In this document: piece after piece, positions 6,749 to 13,527 of the stretch
Position numbering within the stretch: the stretch's first letter is position 1
Layout: each line of letters begins with the position of its first letter
Assembly: GCA_039178165.1 (NCBI GenBank)
Contig: JBCDFL010000071.1
Span: 1 to 15,262, forward strand
DNA: 15,262 nucleotides
DNA from: JBCBCP01 sp039178165
GTDB lineage: Bacteria; Pseudomonadota; Alphaproteobacteria; Rhodobacterales; Rhodobacteraceae
Reading direction: 5' to 3'
Made by a program: the position numbers and the translations under genes
The notes under the pieces: model-generated
Databases searched by the model: none
What the model was told of the DNA's origin: nothing
What the model saw: only the letters and a program-made list of their open reading frames with translations

Positions 6749-7410
6749 CCCTGCGCCTGATCATATTCGACGTCGACGGCACGCTGGTCGACAGCCAAGG
6801 CGACATCCTCGGTGCCATGCAGGCGGCCTTCGCGGCCCAAGGCCTGCCCGCACCGCCGCGCGCGGACGTGCTAGGCATCGTCGGTCTGTCCCTGCCGCAA
6901 GCGATGGCCCGGCTGGCGCCGCAGGCGGATGGCCCGCGCTTGGTGGAGGATTACAAGGCCGCATATGCCGACCTGCGCGCCCGGTCAGGTAGCGCCGAAA
7001 GCTCCCCGCTCTATCCCGGTGCGCGGGACTGCCTTGCCGCGCTGCACGCGGTGCCGGATATCTTGCTGGGCGTGGCTACGGGCAAATCGCTGCGCGGGTT
7101 GAACCTGCTGCTGGACGCCCACGATCTGCGCCGCTTCTTCGTCACCTTGCAGCACGCCGACGCGCATCCCAGCAAACCGCACCCCGCGATGATCCACGCC
7201 GCCCTGGCCGAGGCAGGGATGGAGCCGGCGGATGCCGTGATGGTGGGCGATTCGTCCTTCGACATGGAGATGGCGCAGGCCGCTGGCGTTGCCGGCATCG
7301 GCGTTGCCTGGGGCTACCAGCCGGCGGAGCGTCTGTACCAGGCCGAGTGGATCGCGCCCGATTTCCCGGCCCTCACGCAAAGGCTGCTGACGCGGTGGCC
7401 GGTGGGGTAA
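6745..7410 (+). CDS. HAD-IA family hydrolase (phosphoglycolate-phosphatase-like)
   Basis: A cytosolic haloacid-dehalogenase-superfamily phosphatase of 221 residues; the substrate is unknown. All four HAD motifs are present: nucleophile Asp9 and general acid Asp11 in DVDGTLVDS, Thr112 in GVATGKS, Lys144 in SKPHP, and the magnesium-binding Asp169/Asp173 in MVGDSSFDME. A helical cap domain lies at about 17-85. The start is a GTG overlapping the RluC stop as GTGA. In Rhodobacterales this HAD gene commonly follows the pseudouridine synthase. Phosphoglycolate or a nucleotide/sugar phosphate is plausible. The stop codon and last two residues fall inside a REP-like palindrome (7401-7423), so that element has likely set the present 3' end. 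Confidence 0.92.
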   Translation: MTLRLIIFDVDGTLVDSQGDILGAMQAAFAAQGLPAPPRADVLGIVGLSLPQAMARLAPQADGPRLVEDYKAAYADLRARSGSAESSPLYPGARDCLAALHAVPDILLGVATGKSLRGLNLLLDAHDLRRFFVTLQHADAHPSKPHPAMIHAALAEAGMEPADAVMVGDSSFDMEMAQAAGVAGIGVAWGYQPAERLYQAEWIAPDFPALTQRLLTRWPVG

Positions 7411-7423
7411 AACCCCACCCTAC
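7401..7423 (-). repeat. REP-like GTAG-headed hairpin overlapping the HAD stop codon
   Basis: Read on the minus strand: GTAG (7423-7420), then GGTGGGGT, loop TTT, ACCCCACC, an exact 8-bp stem. The plus-strand TAA stop of the HAD phosphatase lies in the stem/loop. It is paired with a second copy in opposite orientation at 7455-7477. Confidence 0.75.
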
Positions 7424-7454
7424 CTAAATTCGTCGGCGTAAAACGCGCGGCCCT

Positions 7455-7477
7455 GTCGGGTGGGTTTTCAACCCACC
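7455..7477 (+). repeat. REP-like GTCG-headed hairpin, inverted partner of 7401-7423
   Basis: Plus strand GTCG (7455-7458), then GGTGGGTT (7459-7466), loop TTC, AACCCACC (7470-7477), an exact 8-bp stem. Sequence and layout match the neighbouring minus-strand copy apart from two positions in each arm, giving an inverted pair with 31 bases between the elements. Confidence 0.72.
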
Positions 7478-7500
7478 GCCGGCGTGCCACAAGCGCGCCC

Positions 7501-8211
7501 ATGTCCGAATGGAAACAAAAACGCTTTTGGAAATCCGCCGCGGCGGAGGCGGTCGAGGGCGGCTGGCGCATCGCGCTCGACGGCCGAGCCGTCAAGACGC
7601 CGGCCAAGGCGCCGCTGGTTGTGCCCTCGCACACCATGGCCCAGCGCATCGCCGCCGAATGGGACGCGCAGGAGGATGTGGTTGACCCGCTCTCCATGCC
7701 CTTCACCCGCAGCGCCAATGCCGCCATCGACAAGACCGCGCCGATGCAGGCCGAAGTGGTCCAAATGCTGGCCGATTATGGCGATGCGGATCTGCTGTGC
7801 TACCGCGCGGACGCACCCGCCGAACTGGTCCAGCGCCAAGCGGCAGCCTGGGATCCGCTGCTGGACTGGGCCGCGGACGCGCTGGGCGCCCGGCTGGCCC
7901 CGCGCACGGGCCTGATGCACGCCCCGCAGGACCCCGGCGCGCTGGCCACGCTGAAGGACCGCACCGCCACGCTGGACGCGTTCGAGCTGACGGCCTTCCA
8001 TGATCTCGTGTCGCTGTCGGGCTCGCTGGTGATCGGCTTTGCCGCGCTGGACGGTCAGGACGGGGACGCGCTGTGGCAAACCTCCCGCCTGGACGAGCTG
8101 TGGCAGATCGAACAATGGGGCGCCGATGAAGAGGCAGAAGCCGTCGCCGCACGCAAAAAAGGCGATTTCGACCATGCGCTGGCCTTCGTCGCCGCCCACC
8201 GCGCAGGGTAA
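7501..8211 (+). CDS. ATP12-family F1-ATPase assembly chaperone
   Basis: Homologue of mitochondrial Atp12, which binds the F1 alpha subunit before assembly of ATP synthase. The family is characteristic of alphaproteobacteria and mitochondria. It has 236 residues, normal length. Conserved features are KRFWKS (7-12), WRIALDGRAVKTPAK (22-36), AEWDAQ (52-57), the MPFTR segment (66-70), WDPLLDW (117-123), and the C-terminal SRLDELWQIEQWGADEEAE (195-213) that binds the partner subunit. The start ATG at 7501 lacks a clear ribosome-binding site, but the KRFWKS motif begins at residue 7, so the true start must be near. It is separated from the HAD gene by the inverted palindrome pair and is probably the last gene of the crcB-rluC-HAD run, perhaps with reduced expression. 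No signal peptide; cytosolic. Confidence 0.94.
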   Translation: MSEWKQKRFWKSAAAEAVEGGWRIALDGRAVKTPAKAPLVVPSHTMAQRIAAEWDAQEDVVDPLSMPFTRSANAAIDKTAPMQAEVVQMLADYGDADLLCYRADAPAELVQRQAAAWDPLLDWAADALGARLAPRTGLMHAPQDPGALATLKDRTATLDAFELTAFHDLVSLSGSLVIGFAALDGQDGDALWQTSRLDELWQIEQWGADEEAEAVAARKKGDFDHALAFVAAHRAG

Positions 8212-8418
8212 CCCGTTACCGCTTAGCGCTTGTGCAAAGCGCCTTGAAACTCCTGTAAAACAGGGCCGTTTTCCACAGCCCTCCCCTTGACCTCGCCCAG
8301 ATTCTGAGCACACATTGCCGCCCATTGGCGCGGGACGAGCCCGGCCGAAAGATGCTTGCTTTCAACAGGGGCAGGCTTCTCCGCCTAACAGGGCGGATTA
8401 CACAGGAAGAGGTACCTC
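8212..8418. other. intergenic region between ATP12 gene and aapJ
   Basis: No gene is visible in these 207 bases. They hold three small inverted repeats at the ATP12 3' end: GGTAAC/GTTACC at 8207-8220, GCGCTT/AAGCGC at 8226-8242, and CCTGT-AAA-ACAGG at 8252-8264. The last is followed by GCCGTTTT and could be a weak terminator. A candidate promoter follows at 8287, then a CCGCC/GGCGG hairpin (8381-8396) just before the aapJ ribosome-binding site. I saw no sigma-54 (GG-N10-GC) promoter, although nitrogen control would be plausible for this transporter. Confidence 0.6.
8287..8316 (+). promoter_or_regulatory. weak candidate sigma-70 promoter for aapJ
   Basis: TTGACC (8287-8292) is a good -35 match. 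The best -10 is CACATT (8311-8316) at an 18-base spacing, matching only three of six consensus positions. The leader to the ATG would be about 95 bases. Weak -10 boxes are common in high-GC alphaproteobacteria, so this is only a candidate. Confidence 0.25.
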
Positions 8419-9435
8419 ATGAAAAAATCCGTACTCCTCGGTGCGCTGACGGTCGCGGGCCTTGCGGCCGGCGTTGCCGGCGCAGCCACGCTTGACGACG
8501 TCAAAGCCCGCGGCACGCTGAACTGCGGCGTGTCCACCGGCCTGGTCGGCTTTGCCGCACCGGACGCAAATGGCGAGTGGCAAGGCTTCGACGTGGCCGT
8601 GTGCCGCGCAGTTGCCGCTGCCGTTCTGGGCGACGCAACGGCCGTCGAATTCGTGCCCACCACCGGCAAGACGCGCTTCACCGCGCTGGCCTCGGGCGAA
8701 GTCGACATGCTGGCCCGTAACACCACCTGGACGTTCTCCCGCGACAACGACCTGAAGTTCGAATTCGTCGGCGTGAACTACTACGACGGCCAAGGCTTCA
8801 TGGTCCCGCGCGAGCTGGGCGTTGGCTCTGCCACCGAACTCGACGGCGCGACCGTCTGCATCCAGACCGGCACCACGACCGAGCTGAACCTGGCGGACTT
8901 CTTCCGCTCCAACAACATCAGCTACGAGCCGGTTCCGATCGAGACCAACGCCGAAGCGCAGCAGCAGTACCTAGCAGGGGCCTGTGACGTCTACACGACG
9001 GACGCCTCCGGCCTGGCCGCGACCCGCGCCACGTTCGAGAACCCGGGCGATCACATCGTTCTGCCCGAAATCGTCTCCAAAGAGCCGCTGGGCCCGCTTG
9101 TCCGTCACGGCGACAACGAGTGGGGCGACATCGTCCGCTGGACGCTGAACGCGCTGATCACCGCCGAAGAGCTCGGCGTGACCTCCGCCAACATGACCGA
9201 GATGATGGCCGGCACCAACAACCCGGAAATCAACCGTCTGCTGGGCACTGAAGGCAACCTGGGCGAGATGATCGGCCTGGACGCTGACTGGGCCGTCAAG
9301 GCGCTGTCCGTGAACGGCAACTACGGCGAGATCTTCGAGAAGAACATCGGCGAATCGACCCCGATCGGCCTCGCGCGCGGCCTGAACGCACAATGGACAG
9401 ATGGCGGCCTGCTCTACAGCCCGCCCTTCCGCTAA
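8419..9435 (+). CDS. aapJ: general L-amino-acid ABC transporter, periplasmic binding protein (AapJ/BztA)
   Basis: Family-3 solute-binding protein that captures polar amino acids (glutamate, glutamine, aspartate, asparagine in the characterised Bzt system; broader in Rhizobium Aap) in the periplasm. It has 338 residues. The signal peptide is MKKSVLLGALTVAGLAAGVAGA, cut before Ala23. Mature features include LDDVKARGTLNCGVSTGLVGFA, GFDVAVCRAVAAAVLGD (86-residue region start typical of the family), and the binding segment LASGEVDMLARNTTWTFSRD. The later GATVCIQTGTTTELNLADFF belongs to the second lobe. Three visible cysteines match the AapJ subgroup. AGGAAGAGG precedes the ATG. The gene heads the transporter operon and is followed by a strong hairpin (9447-9474), consistent with excess binding protein over permease. 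Its codon use is strongly GC-biased, suggesting high expression. Confidence 0.95.
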   Translation: MKKSVLLGALTVAGLAAGVAGAATLDDVKARGTLNCGVSTGLVGFAAPDANGEWQGFDVAVCRAVAAAVLGDATAVEFVPTTGKTRFTALASGEVDMLARNTTWTFSRDNDLKFEFVGVNYYDGQGFMVPRELGVGSATELDGATVCIQTGTTTELNLADFFRSNNISYEPVPIETNAEAQQQYLAGACDVYTTDASGLAATRATFENPGDHIVLPEIVSKEPLGPLVRHGDNEWGDIVRWTLNALITAEELGVTSANMTEMMAGTNNPEINRLLGTEGNLGEMIGLDADWAVKALSVNGNYGEIFEKNIGESTPIGLARGLNAQWTDGGLLYSPPFR

Positions 9436-9446
9436 GCACTTTGCTC

Positions 9447-9474
9447 AAGGGCGCGGCGTCAAACCCGCGCCCTT
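9447..9474 (+). terminator. hairpin after aapJ, probable attenuating terminator or mRNA stabiliser
   Basis: AAGGGCGCGG (9447-9456) pairs exactly with CCGCGCCCTT (9465-9474) around an 8-base loop, a 10-bp GC-rich stem 11 bases after the aapJ stop. The following sequence (GTTCTATTC) has only a weak T content, so termination is likely partial. Such hairpins between binding-protein and permease genes are known to keep the binding protein in excess, by stabilising the upstream mRNA or limiting read-through. Confidence 0.75.
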
Positions 9475-9653
9475 GTTCTATTCGGGCTTGTTTTGTTCAA
9501 TTTTGAATCGAAGAATTCAAATGCGCGTTCGCGGTACAGCCGCGAGGCAGAGTATTTGGATACCGATTAACGAAACACGCTCATGGCGCAGAAAAAATTA
9601 GGCCCCATCGCAAAACTGCGCCACACTCCGGGGTCAAACAGGGGAACAGATCT
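9475..9653 (+). other. AT-richer structured leader before aapQ
   Basis: This 179-base stretch contrasts with its GC-rich surroundings. It contains a TTTGAAT/ATTCAAA hairpin (9502-9521), an exact 8-bp stem TGGCGCAG (9584-9591) / CTGCGCCA (9616-9623) with a 24-base loop, and GGCCCC (9601-9606) within that loop that can pair with GGGGTC (9630-9635). The aapQ ribosome-binding site GGGGAA lies at 9641-9646. No convincing gene is present; a 24-codon open frame (9583-9657) lacks a ribosome-binding site. Confidence 0.5.
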
Positions 9654-10892
9654 ATGACTACCGTCACCGACCCACAGGGCGACGGCTTCCGCATGTCCAT
9701 GTTGCTGAACGATACACGATATCGTTCGCTGACCTTGCAGGCCATCGCTGCGTTGCTTTTGGCGCTCGCCCTCGCATACGTGCTCAACAATCTCCGCCTC
9801 AACTTGCGGGAACAAGGCTTGGTTTTGTCCTTCGCCTTTCTGTTCTCCCCGTCGGGCTACGACATCAACCAGACGCTGATCCCCTATGACAGCCAATCGA
9901 CGAACCTGCGCGCTGCGCTTGTTGGGGTGCTGAACACGCTGCTTGTCGCATTCATGGCTTGCGTCACCGCGACCATTTTCGGCGTTCTGGCCGGGGTTCT
10001 GCGGCTCAGCAAGAACTGGCTCGTCAGCAAGCTGATGGCCTTCTACGTCGAGATTTTCCGAAACATTCCAGTGCTGATCTGGATCGTCATCATCTTCACA
10101 GTGATGATCGCCGTGATGCCGGCCCCTCGCGCCTTCCGCGGGGATGAGCCGTCGGCCACGATGCTCTTTGATCTGTTTGCCTTTACCAATCGCGGTGTCT
10201 ACATCCCTGGTCCTTTCTTCACCCGCGGTTTCGGTGGGGAAGAGGGCAGCTGGCTGAACTGGCTACTTGTGCTGGGCACGCTCTTTGGTTCGTTCTTTGC
10301 AACACGCATGGTTACTGCGCGCGCCGCCGCGACGCAGGCCGCGACGGGTGTGCGCCCAAATACGTTCTGGCTCAACCTCGGCCTCTGGTTCGTGCCAATC
10401 ATTGCCGTTTTGGTAGTTCTCGGCCTGAGTTGGGACGTGCCCGAACTGCGCGGTTTTAACTTCGGCGGCGGTATCCAGATCGGTGGCCCACTGATCGCGC
10501 TATGGTTTGCCCTGTCGATCTACACCGGCGCCTTTATCGCCGAGAATGTCCGCGCGGGCATTCAGGCAGTCAGCAAAGGCCAGACAGAAGCCGCATCCGC
10601 GCTCGGTCTGCGCCCCAACCGCACCATGAGCCTCGTGATTCTGCCACAGGCGCTGCGGGTCATCATTCCGCCTCTCATCTCGCAATATCTGAACATCACG
10701 AAGAACAGCTCGCTCGCCATTGCCGTTGGTTACGCCGACATCACGGCAACACTGGGCGGCATTACTCTGAATCAAACAGGCAGGGCCATCGAATGCGTCC
10801 TGCTTCTGATGCTGTTCTACCTTACGATATCTTTGACGATCTCGGCGGTGCTCAACGTCTACAACAACGCCGTCGGCCTGAAGGAGCGCTAA
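9654..10892 (+). CDS. aapQ: general L-amino-acid ABC transporter permease 1 (AapQ/BztB)
   Basis: One of two inner-membrane permeases of the polar amino-acid importer, forming a heterodimeric channel with AapM. It has 412 residues, the long form typical of AapQ/BztB. A first membrane segment is at about 27-45, with further segments near 88-115, 128-155, 200-218, 237-258, 276-298 and 380-402. The conserved permease region VEIFRNIPVLIWIVIIF (132-148) and the EAA coupling loop (GQTEAASALGL, 309-319, then LPQALRVIIPPL, 330-341) contact the ATPase. The ATG at 9654 follows GGGGAA (9641-9646) with a 7-base spacer. Only one base separates its stop from the aapM start. GC content is visibly lower than in neighbours: 57% in a hand-counted 60-base sample (10381-10440), against 70% in aapP. 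Confidence 0.95.
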   Translation: MTTVTDPQGDGFRMSMLLNDTRYRSLTLQAIAALLLALALAYVLNNLRLNLREQGLVLSFAFLFSPSGYDINQTLIPYDSQSTNLRAALVGVLNTLLVAFMACVTATIFGVLAGVLRLSKNWLVSKLMAFYVEIFRNIPVLIWIVIIFTVMIAVMPAPRAFRGDEPSATMLFDLFAFTNRGVYIPGPFFTRGFGGEEGSWLNWLLVLGTLFGSFFATRMVTARAAATQAATGVRPNTFWLNLGLWFVPIIAVLVVLGLSWDVPELRGFNFGGGIQIGGPLIALWFALSIYTGAFIAENVRAGIQAVSKGQTEAASALGLRPNRTMSLVILPQALRVIIPPLISQYLNITKNSSLAIAVGYADITATLGGITLNQTGRAIECVLLLMLFYLTISLTISAVLNVYNNAVGLKER

Positions 10893-10893
10893 G

Positions 10894-12225
10894 ATGTCCG
10901 ATACGCACGCCCGCTCCGTCGCCTACGTCCGCGAAACTCAACTGCCCCCCTCCGATCCGCCCGCGGGCGATAGAGGTGCGGCCAAATGGGTCCGCGACAA
11001 CCTGTTTAACGGGGTCTCCGGTACTGTCCTGACAGTCCTGTCACTGCTCGCCATTTACTATATCCTTGCGGGAAGCCTGCCTTGGCTGATCAACGGGGTC
11101 TGGAACGCTAACTCCCTTTCCGAATGCCGCGAGGTGCTCGAAGGAGCGACAGGAGCCTGCTTCTCGGTCCTGACGGAACGCTGGAACCAACTACTGTTCG
11201 GGTTTAGCTATCCTACCACCCTCGTCATCAACGGCGAGGAGACGAGCTATAGCGCCTACTGGCGTCCGACCATCGCCTATGTGTTGCTGTTCGTTGCCGC
11301 CGCGCCTGTCCTCTTTTTCGACCTGCCGCGGAAGCTGCTGATATTCACCGGCATTTACCCCTTTCTGGCCTATTGGCTGATCTGGGGTGGCACGATCTAC
11401 ATCCCGCTTCTTGCTCTGGGCGGGACGGTCGTCGGCTACTACGTCTATACTGCACTCGTGACGCGTAGCTTTGCGATGGGCTTTTTCGGCGGAATCGCTT
11501 CCGCTCTGGTCACGTGGCTGATCGGTGGCTTCATCGTTGATCTCATCGCCCCTGAAACGCCCTTTCTTGAGGCTGTGCCTAGCCGCGATATGGGCGGCTT
11601 CATGCTGAACATGATGCTCGGCGTCACCTGCGTGTCGCTGTCGCTGCCCCTGGGTATTGCCTTGGCTCTGGGCCGGCAAAGCTCCATGCCGCTAATCAAG
11701 GGGATTTCGATCGTTTTCATCGAGTTCGTCCGCGGCGTGCCGCTAATCACGCTGCTATTCGTGGCAAACGTGATGCTTGCCTATTTCTTCCCGCCCGGCT
11801 CCGGCGTCGACCTCTTCCTGCGGGTTGTGATCATGATCACCATGTTTGCCGCGGCATACATCGCTGAGGTGATCCGCGGCGGCCTCGCTGCACTGCCCCG
11901 CGGCCAATACGAAGCCGCTGATAGCCTCGGCCTCGACTACGCGCAGGCGATGCGGCTCATCATTTTGCCACAGGCGCTCAAAATCTCCATCCCGGGCATC
12001 GTGAACGTCGCCGTTGGCCTCTTCAAGGATACCACCCTCGTGTCGATCATCTCTATGTTCGACGTCTTGGGTATGATCCGCGGGCCCATTCTCGCCTCAA
12101 CAGAATGGAACGGCGTTTACTGGGAACTGCTAGGCTTCGCCTCGGTCCTGTTCTTCGTCACCTGCTACGGCATCTCGCAATACTCGCAGTGGCTCGAACG
12201 CCGTCTTGCGACAGACCACCGCTAA
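10894..12225 (+). CDS. aapM: general L-amino-acid ABC transporter permease 2 (AapM/BztC)
   Basis: Second permease of the importer, 443 residues. A soluble N-terminus (1-40) is followed by hydrophobic segments at about 43-66, 125-142, 148-185, 193-217, 236-258, 268-298, 305-327 and 412-430. An extracytoplasmic loop after the first segment carries Cys78 and Cys89. The conserved core FIEFVRGVPLITLLFVANVM (275-294) and the EAA loop (GQYEAADSLGL, 337-347, then LPQALKISIPGI, 358-369) identify it as a family-3 amino-acid permease. The ribosome-binding site AAGGAG (10881-10886) lies inside the end of aapQ, 7 bases from the ATG. Like aapQ it is less GC-rich than its flanks (55% in a 60-base sample at 11041-11100). 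Confidence 0.95.
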   Translation: MSDTHARSVAYVRETQLPPSDPPAGDRGAAKWVRDNLFNGVSGTVLTVLSLLAIYYILAGSLPWLINGVWNANSLSECREVLEGATGACFSVLTERWNQLLFGFSYPTTLVINGEETSYSAYWRPTIAYVLLFVAAAPVLFFDLPRKLLIFTGIYPFLAYWLIWGGTIYIPLLALGGTVVGYYVYTALVTRSFAMGFFGGIASALVTWLIGGFIVDLIAPETPFLEAVPSRDMGGFMLNMMLGVTCVSLSLPLGIALALGRQSSMPLIKGISIVFIEFVRGVPLITLLFVANVMLAYFFPPGSGVDLFLRVVIMITMFAAAYIAEVIRGGLAALPRGQYEAADSLGLDYAQAMRLIILPQALKISIPGIVNVAVGLFKDTTLVSIISMFDVLGMIRGPILASTEWNGVYWELLGFASVLFFVTCYGISQYSQWLERRLATDHR

Positions 12226-12240
12226 TTGGAGGCTTCAAAC

Positions 12241-13005
12241 ATGGCTACCGCACAACCTGCACTCTCAAACGAAGTCGCCGTCTCCATCGAGGGGATGAAC
12301 AAGTGGTACGGGTCCTTCCACGTGCTGCGCGACATCGACCTCACCGTCTACCGCGGCGAGCGGATCGTGATCGCCGGGCCCTCGGGCTCCGGTAAATCCA
12401 CGCTGATCCGCTGCATCAACGCGCTGGAGGAGCATCAGCAGGGTTCGATCACCGTCGACGGCACGCTGCTCAGCTCGGACATCAAGAACATCGACACGAT
12501 CCGGTCCGAGGTCGGCATGTGCTTCCAGCACTTCAACCTCTTCCCGCATCTGACGATCCTGGAAAACTGCACGCTCGCGCCGATCTGGGTCCGCAAGATC
12601 CCGAAAAAGCAGGCGGAAGAGACGGCGATGCACTTCCTGGAAAAGGTGAAGATCCCCGATCAGGCGGGCAAATATCCCGGCCAGTTGTCGGGCGGTCAGC
12701 AGCAGCGCGTGGCCATCGCCCGCTCGCTCTGCATGAAGCCGCGCATCATGCTCTTTGACGAGCCGACCTCCGCCCTCGACCCGGAGATGATCAAGGAGGT
12801 CTTGGACACCATGGTCGAGCTGGCCGAGGACGGCATGACCATGCTGTGCGTGACGCACGAGATGGGCTTCGCCCGCCAGGTCGCGCACCGCGTGATCTTC
12901 ATGGACGAAGGCCAAATCGTCGAACAGAACGAGCCCGAAGAGTTCTTCAACAACCCGCAAAGCCCGCGCACACAGCTGTTCCTGAGCCAGATCCTGGGTC
13001 ATTAA
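12241..13005 (+). CDS. aapP: general L-amino-acid ABC transporter ATPase (AapP/BztD)
   Basis: Cytoplasmic ATPase that powers the AapQM channel. It has 254 residues from the ATG at 12241, which has GGAGG (12228-12232) with an 8-base spacer. An in-frame TTG at 12226 would add five residues but would consume the ribosome-binding site, so I reject it. All ABC motifs are intact: Walker A GPSGSGKST (46-54), Q-loop Gln96 in CFQHFNLFPH, signature LSGGQQQR (149-156), Walker B IMLFDEPTSALD (169-180) and switch His206 in CVTHEMG. The final ESxxRTQLFLSQIL-like tail (241-252 here SPRTQLFLSQIL) is typical of amino-acid importer ATPases. It is the last gene of the operon, 42 bases from a convergent gene. 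Confidence 0.97.
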   Translation: MATAQPALSNEVAVSIEGMNKWYGSFHVLRDIDLTVYRGERIVIAGPSGSGKSTLIRCINALEEHQQGSITVDGTLLSSDIKNIDTIRSEVGMCFQHFNLFPHLTILENCTLAPIWVRKIPKKQAEETAMHFLEKVKIPDQAGKYPGQLSGGQQQRVAIARSLCMKPRIMLFDEPTSALDPEMIKEVLDTMVELAEDGMTMLCVTHEMGFARQVAHRVIFMDEGQIVEQNEPEEFFNNPQSPRTQLFLSQILGH

Positions 13006-13027
13006 AGGGCCGCGAGCCCGCCCAGCG

Positions 13028-13049
13028 GTAGGAGGGCAATCTGCCCATC
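13028..13049. repeat. diverged REP-like GTAG palindrome between convergent genes
   Basis: GTAG (13028-13031) followed by GAGGGCAATCTGCCCATC. The stem GGGCA (13034-13038) / TGCCC (13042-13046) has an ATC loop and is extended by GA/TC with one bulged A. It is clearly a decayed relative of the 447-474 element (same GGGCAAT and TGCCCATC blocks). It overlaps the stop codon of the minus-strand phosphatase (13048-13050) and lies 22 bases after aapP. No T run follows. Confidence 0.65.
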
Positions 13050-13527
13050 AGCCGCCCGCGATCACCTCGCGCGGGATCGCAAAATCCAGAACGCGCCCGG
13101 CCCCCCAGCCGGGCGTTTCGATGTCCAGCACCAGGGTGGCGCAGGTCGGAAAGTCGTCGAACCGCGGATGGTCCGGTGGCGCCTGAACAAGCCGCGCCGC
13201 GAAGTCCGCGATGCCCGGATTGTGCCCTAGCATCAGAACGCTTGTCGCCTTCTCCGCGACCAGAACGTCCATCATGCCCTCGGCCCTCGCGTGGTAGAGC
13301 GCCTGCGTTAACCGCACCGGCACATCCAGCCCCAACCGCTCAAACGTCTCGTAGGTGCGCGTGCTGTTGGAACTGACCGCAATGCCCGGCACATGCCCCC
13401 GCGCCCGAAGCCACCGCCCCATCGCCGCTGCGGAGCGCTGGCCGCGCGCGTTCAGCGGGCGGGCTTGATCGTCCAGAAAGGGGTCATCCCAGCTCGACTT
13501 CGCGTGCCGCATCAGCACCAGCTTCAC
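13048..13527 (-). CDS. SixA-like histidine phosphatase-superfamily protein
   Basis: A 159-residue member of the branch-2-like small histidine phosphatases; the best known relative, SixA, removes phosphate from phosphohistidine on signalling or PTS proteins. Visible catalytic elements are the RHG-type motif MRHAKSSW (6-13) with nucleophile His8 and Arg7, Arg57 in NSTRTYETF, and the second catalytic histidine His102 in LGHNPG. The common SixA order DxxRPLNxRGxxxA is present (20-34). The start is a GTG at 13527 that overlaps the preceding iron-sulfur gene as GTGA, so it is translationally coupled. The stop lies in a REP-like palindrome. The substrate in this organism is unknown. Phosphohistidine is inferred from family resemblance only. 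Confidence 0.88.
   Translation of the reverse strand: MKLVLMRHAKSSWDDPFLDDQARPLNARGQRSAAAMGRWLRARGHVPGIAVSSNSTRTYETFERLGLDVPVRLTQALYHARAEGMMDVLVAEKATSVLMLGHNPGIADFAARLVQAPPDHPRFDDFPTCATLVLDIETPGWGAGRVLDFAIPREVIAGG

Noticed and set aside
8212..8418. Sigma-54/NtrC promoter for the amino-acid transporter
   Set aside because: No TGGCAC-N5-TTGC type element with correct GG/GC spacing was found. Nitrogen control remains possible but is not shown by the sequence.
12226..12240. TTG start for aapP adding five residues
   Set aside because: The TTG sits on the GGAGG ribosome-binding site that serves the ATG at 12241.
12265..13002. 245-codon minus-strand open frame opposite aapP
   Set aside because: Entirely antisense to an ABC ATPase with all motifs; its Asp/His/Leu-rich sequence mirrors the codons of aapP.
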